Assembly (NCBI RefSeq): GCF_023273875.1
Contig: NZ_CP096882.1
Location: 372,001-436,000, forward strand
From: Pseudarthrobacter sp. SSS035
GTDB lineage: Bacteria > Actinomycetota > Actinomycetes > Actinomycetales > Micrococcaceae
Direction: 5' to 3'
DNA: 64,000 bases
Shown here: in pieces, positions 52,610 to 60,146 of the stretch
Layout of the letters: each line of letters begins with the position of its first letter
How positions within the stretch are numbered: the stretch's first letter is position 1
The notes under the pieces: generated by a model
The model's database searches: none
Told to the model about the DNA's origin: nothing
The model's input: the letters and a program-made list of their open reading frames with translations, nothing else
Position numbers and translations under genes: made by a program

Positions 52610-52800
52610 GTTCTGGCACCTTCCTCTATTCGCGGATATGGTCAGGGCCGTACACGGCCGGTACCAGTCCGGGTAGAGGTCACTTCGGAACAACACTGTG
52701 ACGAGCCACGCCCCCAAAGAGGCGGACAACCTTCTGATCAAGTTACCGAGGTGGGCCGGGTGGTACCGGCCGCCACCCCGCGGATGGACAGATCCATTCA
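52610..52800 (-). ncRNA. candidate IS110 bridge RNA
   Basis: The region upstream of the transposase has a run of hairpins and no ORF with support: 52784-52797 (ATGGA/TCCAT), 52750-52777 (GGTGGGCCGG against CCGGCCGCCACC), 52709-52724 (CGCC/GGCG), 52679-52702 (GTCAC/GTGAC) and 52646-52659 (GGCCGT/ACGGCC). In characterised IS110-group elements the non-coding end upstream of the recombinase encodes the bridge RNA with target- and donor-binding loops. The match is by position and structure only; loops were not assigned. Confidence 0.45.
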
Positions 52801-52908
52801 AAGACACCCCTTGCAGGGCCAAACACTTAATGAGTCACATCCCACGGGGCTGAACGGCCAATACCCACTCTGCCAGCCAGTCCCAGACCAGCCACTAAAA
52901 TCCTCACA

Positions 52909-52978
52909 GACACTTGAGGCCCTGATTCCGGGGGCTCAAGTGTCCTCTCGCGTTTAATAGCAAGGGGCTCAAGTGTCC
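52909..52978. repeat. hairpin plus direct repeat GGGGCTCAAGTGTCC downstream of metX
   Basis: GACACTTGAGGCCC (52909-52922) pairs at 13 of 14 positions with 52931-52944. The right arm GGGGCTCAAGTGTCC recurs as a direct repeat at 52964-52978, 9 bp from the metX stop. It probably contributes to metX termination. The rest of 52801-52986 shows no gene. Confidence 0.75.
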
Positions 52979-52986
52979 GTTCGGGC

Positions 52987-54102
52987 TTAGACGAGGAAGG
53001 TCTTTCGGAGTTGGACGCCGAGCTGGCCGATCTCGGTCAGGAAGCCGTCGTGGCCGATCGGGGCCTCAATAACGTGCACGTCCACGTCGCCCGGGAGCGC
53101 GTCAGCCAGTTCACGGGACTGGGACGGGAAGTACAGCCGGTCGCTGTCCACCGCAGCCACGAAGAACCTGGCGGTGGCCCGGCCCAAGGCCTCATTCAGC
53201 GAGCCCCGCCCGCGGCAGACGTCGTGGCTCATCAGGGCGTCGGTGATGGCGATGTAGCTGTTGGCATCAAAGCGCCGCACCAGCTTTTTGCCCTGGTGGT
53301 CCAGGTAGCTTTCCACCTGGTAGCGGCCCCGCTCCCCCAGCGCTGCCGCCTGGAACGGCGATTCCGGGTGCTGGGCCGAACGTCCGAAGCGGCCATGGAA
53401 CTCCTCGGCGGAGCGGTAGGTGATGTGGGCGATGCGCCGTGCCAGGGCCAGGCCGTCCTCCGGCAGCGGACCGCCGTAGTAGTCGCCGTCGTTGAAATTG
53501 CTGTCCTGTCGGATGGCGAGCGTCTGCGCCTGGGCGAACGCGATCTGTTCGGCGGTGCTGGCGGCACCGATGGAGATAACGGCGCACCGCTGAACCCGTT
53601 CCGGGTAGGTGACCGCCCATTCCAGGGCCCGCGCGCCGCCCATGGAGCCGCCCAGCACGGCGTACCAGCTCGGGATGCCCAACTGGTCAGCCAGCCTGGC
53701 CTCGGCCGCCGTGGTGTCCCGCAGCGTTACCAAAGGGAATCGGGACCCCCACGGCTTGCCATCCGGGGCATCCGAGGACGGCCCGGTGGAACCGTAGCAG
53801 CCACCCACAATGTTGATGGAGACCACAAAGAACCGGTCCGTGTCCACCGGCGCACCGGGTCCGGCCAGCTGTTCCCACCAGCCGGGCTCGTCACTGTCGC
53901 CGCGGGTCACGTGCGTGCTTCCGGTCAGGGCGTGCTCAATCAGGACGGCGTTGGAGCCGTCCGCGTTGAGGGTTCCCCACGTTTCATAGCCGAGGGTGAC
54001 TTCCGGGAGGTAACCGCCGGCTTCGAGCTCGAGTCCGCCGATGCTGGCGTACCGGACCACCCCGTTTCCGGGTGCTGCAGTACGGGAAATCGTAATCGTC
54101 AT
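52987..54102 (-). CDS. metX: homoserine O-acetyltransferase
   Basis: The enzyme has 371 residues from the ATG at 54102 with AAAGGTCC upstream. An in-frame GTG far upstream (54225) is rejected because it would translate the riboswitch. It belongs to the alpha/beta hydrolase fold: the nucleophile Ser is in VLGGSMGGARALEW, Asp in FVAAVDSDRLYFP, and His in EAPIGHDGFLTE. GCYGSTGPSSDAPDGKPWGS is the MetX active-site lid. It acetylates homoserine for methionine synthesis. metY, often adjacent, is not in this window. Confidence 0.95.
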   Translation of the reverse strand: MTITISRTAAPGNGVVRYASIGGLELEAGGYLPEVTLGYETWGTLNADGSNAVLIEHALTGSTHVTRGDSDEPGWWEQLAGPGAPVDTDRFFVVSINIVGGCYGSTGPSSDAPDGKPWGSRFPLVTLRDTTAAEARLADQLGIPSWYAVLGGSMGGARALEWAVTYPERVQRCAVISIGAASTAEQIAFAQAQTLAIRQDSNFNDGDYYGGPLPEDGLALARRIAHITYRSAEEFHGRFGRSAQHPESPFQAAALGERGRYQVESYLDHQGKKLVRRFDANSYIAITDALMSHDVCRGRGSLNEALGRATARFFVAAVDSDRLYFPSQSRELADALPGDVDVHVIEAPIGHDGFLTEIGQLGVQLRKTFLV

Positions 54103-54119
54103 GGCAGGACCTTTTCTAT

Positions 54120-54231
54120 GCGCTTGCCCACCGTCAATTGACCGGCAGGCCAGGTCCTCACCCGGGGCACCCCACCGCAAAAGAGGGTTGCCGGCCAGCA
54201 AGCCGGGGCTGTCGCTGGCACTCATGACCTG
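54120..54231 (-). promoter_or_regulatory. SAM-IV riboswitch in the metX leader
   Basis: On the minus strand the leader reads GGTCATGAGTGCCAGCGACA, then GCCCCGGCTTGCTGGCCGGC, AACCCTC, GCGGTGGGGTGCCCCGGGTG and GGACCTGGCC, which is the SAM-IV aptamer known from Mycobacterium and Streptomyces. The loop GCTTGC (54203-54198) can pair with GCAAGC (54127-54122) as the conserved pseudoknot. The 3' end abuts the metX ribosome binding site AAAAGG (54116-54111 region), so SAM would most likely block translation. The match comes from memory of the family; Infernal was not run. Confidence 0.9.
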
Positions 54232-54236
54232 CTTCG

Positions 54237-54266
54237 AGTGTACGAACCGCCCCGGTCTATTGCTAA
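54237..54266 (-). promoter_or_regulatory. candidate metX promoter
   Basis: On the minus strand TTAGCA (54266-54261) and TACACT (54242-54237) are 18 bp apart, placing the transcript start near 54231, exactly at the 5' end of the riboswitch. Confidence 0.5.
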
Positions 54267-54437
54267 GCGTGTGACTGGTTATGACTTCGCGGGAGCACTT
54301 CTGCGGCCAGCCGGCCGCGTCCCTGCCAGGGTCCGCCGCGCCCTTGGCCGCCCGGAAATGTCCACTCGTGACGCAACGGGAATCCGGTAAGGCTACCCTT
54401 AGCTGAGAGCCGGATCACAAAGTGCCAAGATGATGGC

Positions 54438-55076
54438 ATGCGCATGGATCACGTCTCTTACGCCTGTGAACAAGATGGCCTCGTTGCCACCACCGAACGT
54501 ATTTCGTCCGCCCTCGGCGTTGAAGCCGTGAAGGGTGGCGTACACCCCCGGTTTGGAACCCGGAACATGATTATTCCCCTCGCGGGCCATAAGTACCTGG
54601 AAGTCGTGGAGGTCCTGAACCACCCGGCATCGGACAAGGCTCCCTTCGGGCAGGCTGTCCGGGCCCGGTCCGAAGCCGGCGGCGGCTGGATGGGCTGGTG
54701 CGTCGAAGTGGACGACCTCGCTCCGTTCGAAGACCGCCTGGGCCGTGCCGCCGTCAACGGCAACCGCAAGTTCCCGGACGGCCGCGAGCTGGTCTGGAAG
54801 CAGATCGGCATCCTGGGCCTGATCGCGGACCCCCAGGTCCCGTACATGCTCAAGTGGGAGGGCGACCCCGCCCTGCACCCGTCCAACGCCTATGAGAGCA
54901 ACGTCAAGATGAGCTGCCTGACCATAGCCGGTTCCGCCGAACGCGTGACGGAATGGCTGGGCGAACCCGTCGAGAAGCCGCTGGAGGATGTGGCCGTTGA
55001 CTGGGTGGCTCCGCATGGAACCCCGGGCATCCTGTCCGTAACCTTCGAAACCGCTACGGGAGCAGTCACCATCTGA
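54438..55076 (+). CDS. VOC-family (glyoxalase-like) protein
   Basis: The protein has 212 residues. The opening MDHVSYACEQDGLVATTERI and EVVEVLNHPASDKAPFGQ belong to the glyoxalase-like (PF13468-type) branch with two beta-alpha-beta-beta-beta units. Putative metal ligands are the N-terminal His and Glu of KYLEVVEV. The start could be the ATG at 54438 or 54444. It is divergent from metX and ends in a hairpin terminator. Substrate unknown. Confidence 0.8.
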   Translation: MRMDHVSYACEQDGLVATTERISSALGVEAVKGGVHPRFGTRNMIIPLAGHKYLEVVEVLNHPASDKAPFGQAVRARSEAGGGWMGWCVEVDDLAPFEDRLGRAAVNGNRKFPDGRELVWKQIGILGLIADPQVPYMLKWEGDPALHPSNAYESNVKMSCLTIAGSAERVTEWLGEPVEKPLEDVAVDWVAPHGTPGILSVTFETATGAVTI

Positions 55077-55092
55077 TTGCACGTTCAATAGC

Positions 55093-55149
55093 TTCGGCCG
55101 CCATCAGCGGGTGCCAATGATGCCACCCACCGATGGCGGCCGAATCCTT
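55093..55149 (+). terminator. rho-independent terminator after the VOC gene
   Basis: TTCGGCCGCCATC (55093-55105) pairs perfectly with 55132-55144, with an inner GGGTG/CACCC stem, and is followed by TCCTTTT. Confidence 0.88.
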
Positions 55150-55202
55150 TTAAGGCCGGACCCGGTTCAGTTCACCTGTGCGGCACGGGAACCACGGCCG
55201 TC

Positions 55203-55982
55203 TTACCCCAGGCCCACAGCCCGGCCAAAGAGGCTGAAGCCAACGAATGCAACGATGTCCAACAGCGCATGCGCGATGACCAGCGGCATAATCCGCTTGG
55301 TTTTCGTGTAGAGCCAGGCGAAGACCACACCCATCACTGCATTGCCGATGAACGGCCCGAAGCCTTGGTAAAGGTGGTAGCTGCCGCGGAGCATCGAGCT
55401 GGTGAAGATGGCCAAGGGCATGCTCCAGCCGAACTTGCCTAAGCGGTCCACGAGGTAGCCCACCACAATGACTTCTTCCACCACGGCGTGCCGCAGGGCG
55501 GACAGGATCAGGACGGGAACTGTCCACCAGTACGAGTCGAGTGCGCTGGGGATGATGGCGGTGGTGATCCCCAGGGCACGTCCCGCGGCGTAGAGGCCCA
55601 GCGACGGGATCCCGATCAGCGCCGCGAGGCCAAAGCCCTGCAGCAGGTCACGGCCCGGCCGGGCGAAGTTGAACCCCAGCTTCCGGAAGGCGGACCCGCC
55701 TTGGGGGCTCACTCCGGCGCCGGATTGCCGCTGGTCCGTGAGGAAGTAGATGACCAGCAGCACGGGCACGAGGGCGAAAATGATGTCCAGCAGCTGGTAG
55801 GTGAGGTCGAAGTATTCGCGGGGGCTCTGTGACCGGTTCAGCGTGGACGTGCCTTCGGCCAGCGGTGCACGCGTCATCTTGTCCAGCAGCTGCACCACCG
55901 AGTAGACGGCGGACTGCCCCAGGGAAAGGCCCAGCACAATCCAGACTTCAATCCGCAGCCGACGGCGGGAGGGAACCAACAT
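55203..55982 (-). CDS. CPBP-family intramembrane metalloprotease-like protein
   Basis: The protein has 259 residues from the ATG at 55982 with about eight helices. The Abi/CPBP motif 1 is represented by RHAVVEEVIVVGYLVDRL (paired Glu; the usual Arg after the pair is absent), motif 2 by FTSSMLRGSYHLYQG and motif 3 by MPLVIAHALLDIVAFVG (His). These are glutamic-type intramembrane proteases related to CAAX processing enzymes. The substitution at the Arg position is a caution about activity. Confidence 0.82.
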   Translation of the reverse strand: MLVPSRRRLRIEVWIVLGLSLGQSAVYSVVQLLDKMTRAPLAEGTSTLNRSQSPREYFDLTYQLLDIIFALVPVLLVIYFLTDQRQSGAGVSPQGGSAFRKLGFNFARPGRDLLQGFGLAALIGIPSLGLYAAGRALGITTAIIPSALDSYWWTVPVLILSALRHAVVEEVIVVGYLVDRLGKFGWSMPLAIFTSSMLRGSYHLYQGFGPFIGNAVMGVVFAWLYTKTKRIMPLVIAHALLDIVAFVGFSLFGRAVGLG

Positions 55983-56047
55983 GGTTCCATCTTGCCCGTA
56001 GTTTCTGGTTCTTCGCTGATTGGGGCGTGGCCAGCTCGCTGGGGCTG

Positions 56048-56100
56048 ACCAAAGTGAGAGAGCGTTCGCCAAAAACGCACCAAAAGTGAGAGAGCGTCCG
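56048..56100. repeat. direct repeat containing GTGAGAGAGCGT x2
   Basis: Two copies of ACCAAA(A)GTGAGAGAGCGT-Y-CG begin at 56048 and 56079 between the divergent CPBP and phosphatase genes, separated by CCAAAAACGCACC. It looks like a dispersed intergenic repeat rather than an operator, but either is possible. Confidence 0.85.
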
Positions 56101-56128
56101 GGGTTGGCGGCACCTATGCTTGGGGCTT

Positions 56129-56809
56129 ATGAGCGCGCCAGGGAAAATCTTCATGATCCGGCACGGCCAGTCCGCGGCCAATGTCGATACGTCCATCTAC
56201 AACAGGGTCCCGGACTACCGGATTCCGTTGACTCCCCTGGGCCTGGCGCAGGCCACGGCGGCCGGGGAACGGATCCGCCGCGAGCTGGACGGCCGCCAGG
56301 TCTGCGTTTATGTGTCGCCGTACCTGCGGGCGCACCAGACCCTGAAGGCACTCAACCTCGGCAATCTCACGGAACGGGTGATCGAAGAGCCGCGCCTCCG
56401 CGAGCAGGACTGGGCCAATTTCCAGATCACCGGCGATATCGAGGACCAGAAGGAACTCCGCAACGCCTACGGCCATTTCTTCTACCGGTTCCGGGAGGGC
56501 GAATCCGGCTCCGACGTCTACGACCGGATCTCATCCTTTATGGAGACGCTGTACCGGCACTGGTCCAAACCTGACTACGCCCCCAACACCCTGCTGGTGA
56601 CCCACGGGCTCACCATGCGCCTGTTCTGCATGCGCTGGTTCCACTGGTCGGTGGAGTATTTCGAATCGCTCAACAACCCGGACAATGCCGCGGTGCGGAC
56701 CCTCCTGCGCACCGACCTGGGCAAGTACGAACTCGATATTCCGTTCAGCCAGTGGGTGGACCGCCGGGTGGACGAGACCGTCCTGGATGCGCCGCCGGTG
56801 ATCTTCTAG
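56129..56809 (+). CDS. histidine phosphatase (phosphoglycerate mutase-like) family protein
   Basis: The enzyme has 226 residues from the ATG at 56129. The catalytic RHG motif is in KIFMIRHGQSAANVDTS (His about 11), the second Arg/His region LREQDWANFQ, and the C-terminal His in TLLVTHGLTMRLFCM. It is a co-factor-independent phosphatase of unknown substrate; broad-specificity or sugar phosphatases are typical. Confidence 0.87.
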   Translation: MSAPGKIFMIRHGQSAANVDTSIYNRVPDYRIPLTPLGLAQATAAGERIRRELDGRQVCVYVSPYLRAHQTLKALNLGNLTERVIEEPRLREQDWANFQITGDIEDQKELRNAYGHFFYRFREGESGSDVYDRISSFMETLYRHWSKPDYAPNTLLVTHGLTMRLFCMRWFHWSVEYFESLNNPDNAAVRTLLRTDLGKYELDIPFSQWVDRRVDETVLDAPPVIF

Positions 56810-56826
56810 GGGTTGTTGCTGCTCGC

Positions 56827-57615
56827 CTAGTGCGGGGCCACGATCACTTCAGTGCCATTGGCTTCGAATGCTGCCTTGTCCTCGGCGGAGATTCCGGAGT
56901 CAGTGATCAGGCGGGTGAACGCGTAGCCGTCCATGGTGGCGAAGGCTCTGACGGCCACTTTGGAGGAGTCGGCCAGCACGTACGAGATCCGGGCCCGGCT
57001 GGCCAGCAGGGCATTCACGGAGGCTTCGCCCTCCCCAGTGTTGGTGGGACCGACCTCGGGGTCAATGCCGTTCACGCCGATAAAGGCGATGTCCATGACC
57101 ACCTTCTGCATGATGATGTCGGTGTACGGTCCCACGAGTTCGTACGAGCGGGGGTTCAGGATGCCGCCGGTCACCATGACTTTGATGTTGGGGCGGACAG
57201 CCAACTGCGCAGCGATGTTGATGGCGTTGGTGACCACAGTCAGGGTGGACTGGTGGCCGGGAGCGTTGAGGTCCTCGCGCGTGGCCAGGATCTGAGCCAG
57301 GGCCGTGCTGGTGGTGCCGCCGCAGAGACCGATCACAGCGCCGGGAAAAATCAGAGCCGAGGCGGCCTGGGCGATCTGCTCCTTGGCTTCGGCGTGGTCG
57401 TCACGGTTGTACCGCCCGGGGAGGTCGTAGGCCAGGGCGCCGGTGGTGGCCCCGCCCCGGGTGCGGGTCAGCAGCCGCCGCTTGGCCAGGCTGTCCAGGT
57501 CCCGCCGCGCCGTGGCCGGCGAAACCGCAAGCTGGGAGACAATCTCCTCCACCTCCACTTGGCCGGTCTTGGCGAGAATGTCCAGGATGGCCGTCAGGCG
57601 GTCAGTGCGGGTCAT
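56827..57615 (-). CDS. DeoR/GlpR-family transcriptional regulator
   Basis: The regulator has 262 residues. The N-terminal winged helix is RTDRLTAILDILAKTGQVEVEEIVSQLAVSPATARRDLDSL, and the sugar-phosphate-binding DeoRC domain has VIGLCGGTTSTALAQIL and SSKVAVRAFATM. It should repress a carbohydrate operon and be released by a phosphorylated sugar. No sugar operon adjoins it here, so its target lies elsewhere. TGATCA sites upstream suggest autoregulation. Confidence 0.88.
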   Translation of the reverse strand: MTRTDRLTAILDILAKTGQVEVEEIVSQLAVSPATARRDLDSLAKRRLLTRTRGGATTGALAYDLPGRYNRDDHAEAKEQIAQAASALIFPGAVIGLCGGTTSTALAQILATREDLNAPGHQSTLTVVTNAINIAAQLAVRPNIKVMVTGGILNPRSYELVGPYTDIIMQKVVMDIAFIGVNGIDPEVGPTNTGEGEASVNALLASRARISYVLADSSKVAVRAFATMDGYAFTRLITDSGISAEDKAAFEANGTEVIVAPH

Positions 57616-57659
57616 GGGGGCCTCTCAGCGTCAAACAGTCACCAAAATATGACGTTATC

Positions 57660-57684
57660 TGATCATAACAGGCACAAATGATCA
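57660..57684. promoter_or_regulatory. paired TGATCA palindromes upstream of the DeoR gene
   Basis: TGATCA at 57660-57665 and 57679-57684 (19 bp apart) flank TAACAGGCACAAA in the DeoR-hutI spacer. They are possible DeoR operators. Confidence 0.4.
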
Positions 57685-57712
57685 CATCGCAATCACAAAG
57701 TGTGGCCCCTGC

Positions 57713-58924
57713 TTAGCGTGCCCGTACACCGGCCCGCCACACGGCGTACGTGAGCGGCATGCCCGGGCGGTAAGCGAGATGCGTTGCTGAGGGGGCGTTC
57801 AGCATGTGCAGGTCCGCACGATGCCCGACGGCGAGCGAACCCACCGCCCGTTCGCCGTCGGCGTCGTGCCCTGCCTCCCGGTGCAGCGCCAGCGCACCCC
57901 CATACGTTGCGGCGCGCACCGCTTCATGGACGCTCAGGCGCATCTGCAGCACGGCCGTCGCCACGTTGAACGCCATGGAACTGGTGTACGAGGTACCCGG
58001 ATTGCAATTGGAGGCCAGCGCCACCTGCACGCCGGCGTCCAGCAGTTCACGCCCCGGGGCCAGCATCTGCCGGGTGGAGAGATCGCACGCGGGGAGGCAG
58101 GTTGCCACGGTTCCGCGGTCCCCCGTGCCGCTCTCCGGATTCCAGCCGGACCAGCTTTCCGCCAGCACCGCCACATCACGGGACGACAGGTAGTTCACGT
58201 GGTCCACGCTGGCTGCCCCTAGTTCCACCGCCAGCTGCACGCCGGGACCCTCGCCGAGCTGGTTGCCGTGGACGCGGATCCCCAGTCCGGCGGCCCGGCA
58301 CGCCTCCAGCACACGGCGGGACTGCTCCGCCGTGAAGGCGCCTTCCTCGCAGAACACGTCCGCCCACCGGACGTACGGCCGGACGGCGTCAAGCATGGGC
58401 CCGCAGACGAGATCGGTGTAGGCCTCCGCATCGGTGCCCGCGGGGACAAGGTGGGCACCCAGGTAGGTGACCTCGTCTACGACAGTGGAGGCGATCCGGG
58501 CACTCCGGGCCTCGTGCTCAATATCCAGCCCGTAGCCCGTCTTGGTTTCGAGGTAGGTGGTGCCCTGCGATACAGCCTCGGACACACGCGCCATCGCCAG
58601 CCGGGTGAGGTCGAAATCGGACGCGCGCCGAGTGGCGTCCATGGTGACGGCGATGCCCCCGGCCGAATACGACTCCCCTGCCATCCGCGCCTCGAACTCC
58701 GCCGTGCGGTCGCCGGCGAAGACCAGGTGTGTGTGCGAATCCACCCAGCCCGGCAATACGGCCCGGCCGCCGGCGTCCACGGCGTCATCGGCCGCCGGCG
58801 CGTCCGCGGCGGAACCGAGCCAGGCGATCCGTTCGCCCTCGACCACCACGGCGGCATTCTTAAGGACGCGGTGTTCCAGGTCCTGGGTCATCAGCTCGGC
58901 GATGTTGGTGATCAGGGTGCTCAT
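57713..58924 (-). CDS. hutI: imidazolonepropionase
   Basis: The enzyme has 403 residues from the ATG at 58924. It is a metal-dependent amidohydrolase: the HxH motif is in GWVDSHTHLVFAGDR (about 62-76), ETKTGYGLDIEHE and GIRVHGNQLGEGPGVQLA carry other metal and substrate residues, and SNCNPGTSYTSSM is the HutI signature. It opens imidazolone propionate to formiminoglutamate in histidine degradation. The other hut genes are not in this window. It is 12 bp downstream of the FAD oxidoreductase gene. Confidence 0.93.
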   Translation of the reverse strand: MSTLITNIAELMTQDLEHRVLKNAAVVVEGERIAWLGSAADAPAADDAVDAGGRAVLPGWVDSHTHLVFAGDRTAEFEARMAGESYSAGGIAVTMDATRRASDFDLTRLAMARVSEAVSQGTTYLETKTGYGLDIEHEARSARIASTVVDEVTYLGAHLVPAGTDAEAYTDLVCGPMLDAVRPYVRWADVFCEEGAFTAEQSRRVLEACRAAGLGIRVHGNQLGEGPGVQLAVELGAASVDHVNYLSSRDVAVLAESWSGWNPESGTGDRGTVATCLPACDLSTRQMLAPGRELLDAGVQVALASNCNPGTSYTSSMAFNVATAVLQMRLSVHEAVRAATYGGALALHREAGHDADGERAVGSLAVGHRADLHMLNAPSATHLAYRPGMPLTYAVWRAGVRAR

Positions 58925-58936
58925 GGGTTCCATTGT

Positions 58937-60058
58937 TCAGCGCCGGACGGACCAGCGCGTGGCGGCCAGCGCCTCCGCTGTCCGGGATGCCGGATCGTGG
59001 GCCAAAGCGGCCGCCCGGCGCCCGGTGCCCTGTCCGGCCAGGATCTGCGCGGCGGCGAGCTCCGCCATGGCCGATGACGTCTGGAAACCGTAACCGCCCT
59101 GACCGGCCAGCCAGTAAAACCCGGGGGCCTCGGCGTCGAAACCGGCAACCGGGACGCCGTCGGCTGCCTCGGTCCGGAGCCCCGTCCACGCGCTCCGAAC
59201 CCCGCGGATTCCCAACGTGGTCAGCTCGTTCAGCTTCACGATCAGCCGCTCGACATCGCCGGGCCTCGGCCTGGCGTCCTCGGGTCCGCTGGGCACCGTT
59301 TCCGACGGCGAGATCAGCACCTCGGTGCCCTCCCGGCGGAAATAGAACGTGTGGTCGGCTGCCGCCACCATGGGGCTGTGCCCTGGCAGTGGATGTTCGA
59401 CGTCGACAATCGCCGCAATGCGCCGGTACGGCTGCAGCCCGAGCTTCTCCACGCCGCTGATCACGGCGATTTCATCGGCCCAGGCGCCGGCCGCATTGAC
59501 CAGCACACCGGCTTCGAAGGCTTCCTGCCCGGCGCCGACCTCCCAGCCCGAGCCCAGCCGCTGGGCGGAATGTACGCGTGCGCCGGTGATGATGTCGGCG
59601 CCGGCGGCCTCAGCCCGCAGGCGGTGGTCTGCCAGCAAAAGGGGCGCGTTGCAGCCGAAGGATCCGGTGTCCAGGCCTGCGGCGGAGAAAGACCCGGGCA
59701 CCAGCGCAGGGCACAGCTCCAGTGCCCGTTCATGCGTGATGGCATTCATGTGGCCGCTGCTCTCGGCGCGGACGGATTCCTCCGTGCCGATCAGCATAAA
59801 ACTTCGCGGCGTCAGGACAGGTTCAGGCAGCTGGGCGTCCCGGGCCCCGATCAGTTCCAGGGTCCGGACCGTGAGCTCCCGCACCACGTCCGGGCCGTAA
59901 CTGGGAATGAGCTGGCGGGCGGAGCGGGAGGACGTGTGGTACGCCAGCTCCTGCTCCGCCTCCACCAGCGCCACGCTGCAGCTGCCCGCGAGCGCGGACG
60001 CCAGGGACAGGCCGGCGATGCCGCCACCCACAATCAGGACGTCGTAGTGTGCTGCCAT
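58937..60058 (-). CDS. FAD-dependent oxidoreductase (DAO/glycine-oxidase family)
   Basis: The protein has 373 residues. The N-terminal dinucleotide-binding motif is VLIVGGGIAGLSLASALAG (about 7-25), followed by the FAD-loop YHTSSRSARQLIPSYG. Near the C-terminus are GLRTEAADGVPVAG and WLAGQGGYGFQTSSAMAEL. It oxidises an amine, probably an amino acid or sarcosine-type compound. Pairing with hutI suggests a histidine-related or imidazole substrate, but this is inference. Confidence 0.87.
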   Translation of the reverse strand: MAAHYDVLIVGGGIAGLSLASALAGSCSVALVEAEQELAYHTSSRSARQLIPSYGPDVVRELTVRTLELIGARDAQLPEPVLTPRSFMLIGTEESVRAESSGHMNAITHERALELCPALVPGSFSAAGLDTGSFGCNAPLLLADHRLRAEAAGADIITGARVHSAQRLGSGWEVGAGQEAFEAGVLVNAAGAWADEIAVISGVEKLGLQPYRRIAAIVDVEHPLPGHSPMVAAADHTFYFRREGTEVLISPSETVPSGPEDARPRPGDVERLIVKLNELTTLGIRGVRSAWTGLRTEAADGVPVAGFDAEAPGFYWLAGQGGYGFQTSSAMAELAAAQILAGQGTGRRAAALAHDPASRTAEALAATRWSVRR

Positions 60059-60120
60059 GGCTCCATCCTTGCAGAGTTGCCCTGCGGCCGCGCCGGTCCT
60101 GCTCTGTAAGGTTTAGCCCC

Positions 60121-60146
60121 GCTGGGTTAACCCGGCTGGGTTAACC
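60121..60146. repeat. direct repeat GCTGGGTTAACC x2
   Basis: Two 12-bp copies (60121-60132, 60135-60146) each contain the palindrome GGTTAACC. The second includes the kbl stop codon. They could be operators for the FAD oxidoreductase-hutI pair. Confidence 0.8.

Larger units (their letters stand above)
51499..52800 (-). mobile_element. IS110-family insertion sequence (ends approximate)
   Basis: The element comprises the transposase gene (51535-52605) and a structured non-coding leader extending to about 52800. IS110 elements have no terminal inverted repeats and leave little or no target duplication, so the boundaries cannot be read directly. It is inserted between the SHOCT gene and metX, both intact. 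Confidence 0.75.

Noticed and set aside
51519..52795. GATCC at 51519-51523 and 52791-52795 as IS110 junction repeats
   Set aside because: Five bases recur by chance, and IS110 cores are usually two bases; no support for these as ends.
54103..54225. Extended metX start at 54225
   Set aside because: It would translate through the SAM-IV riboswitch; the ATG at 54102 has a proper ribosome binding site and fits MetX length.
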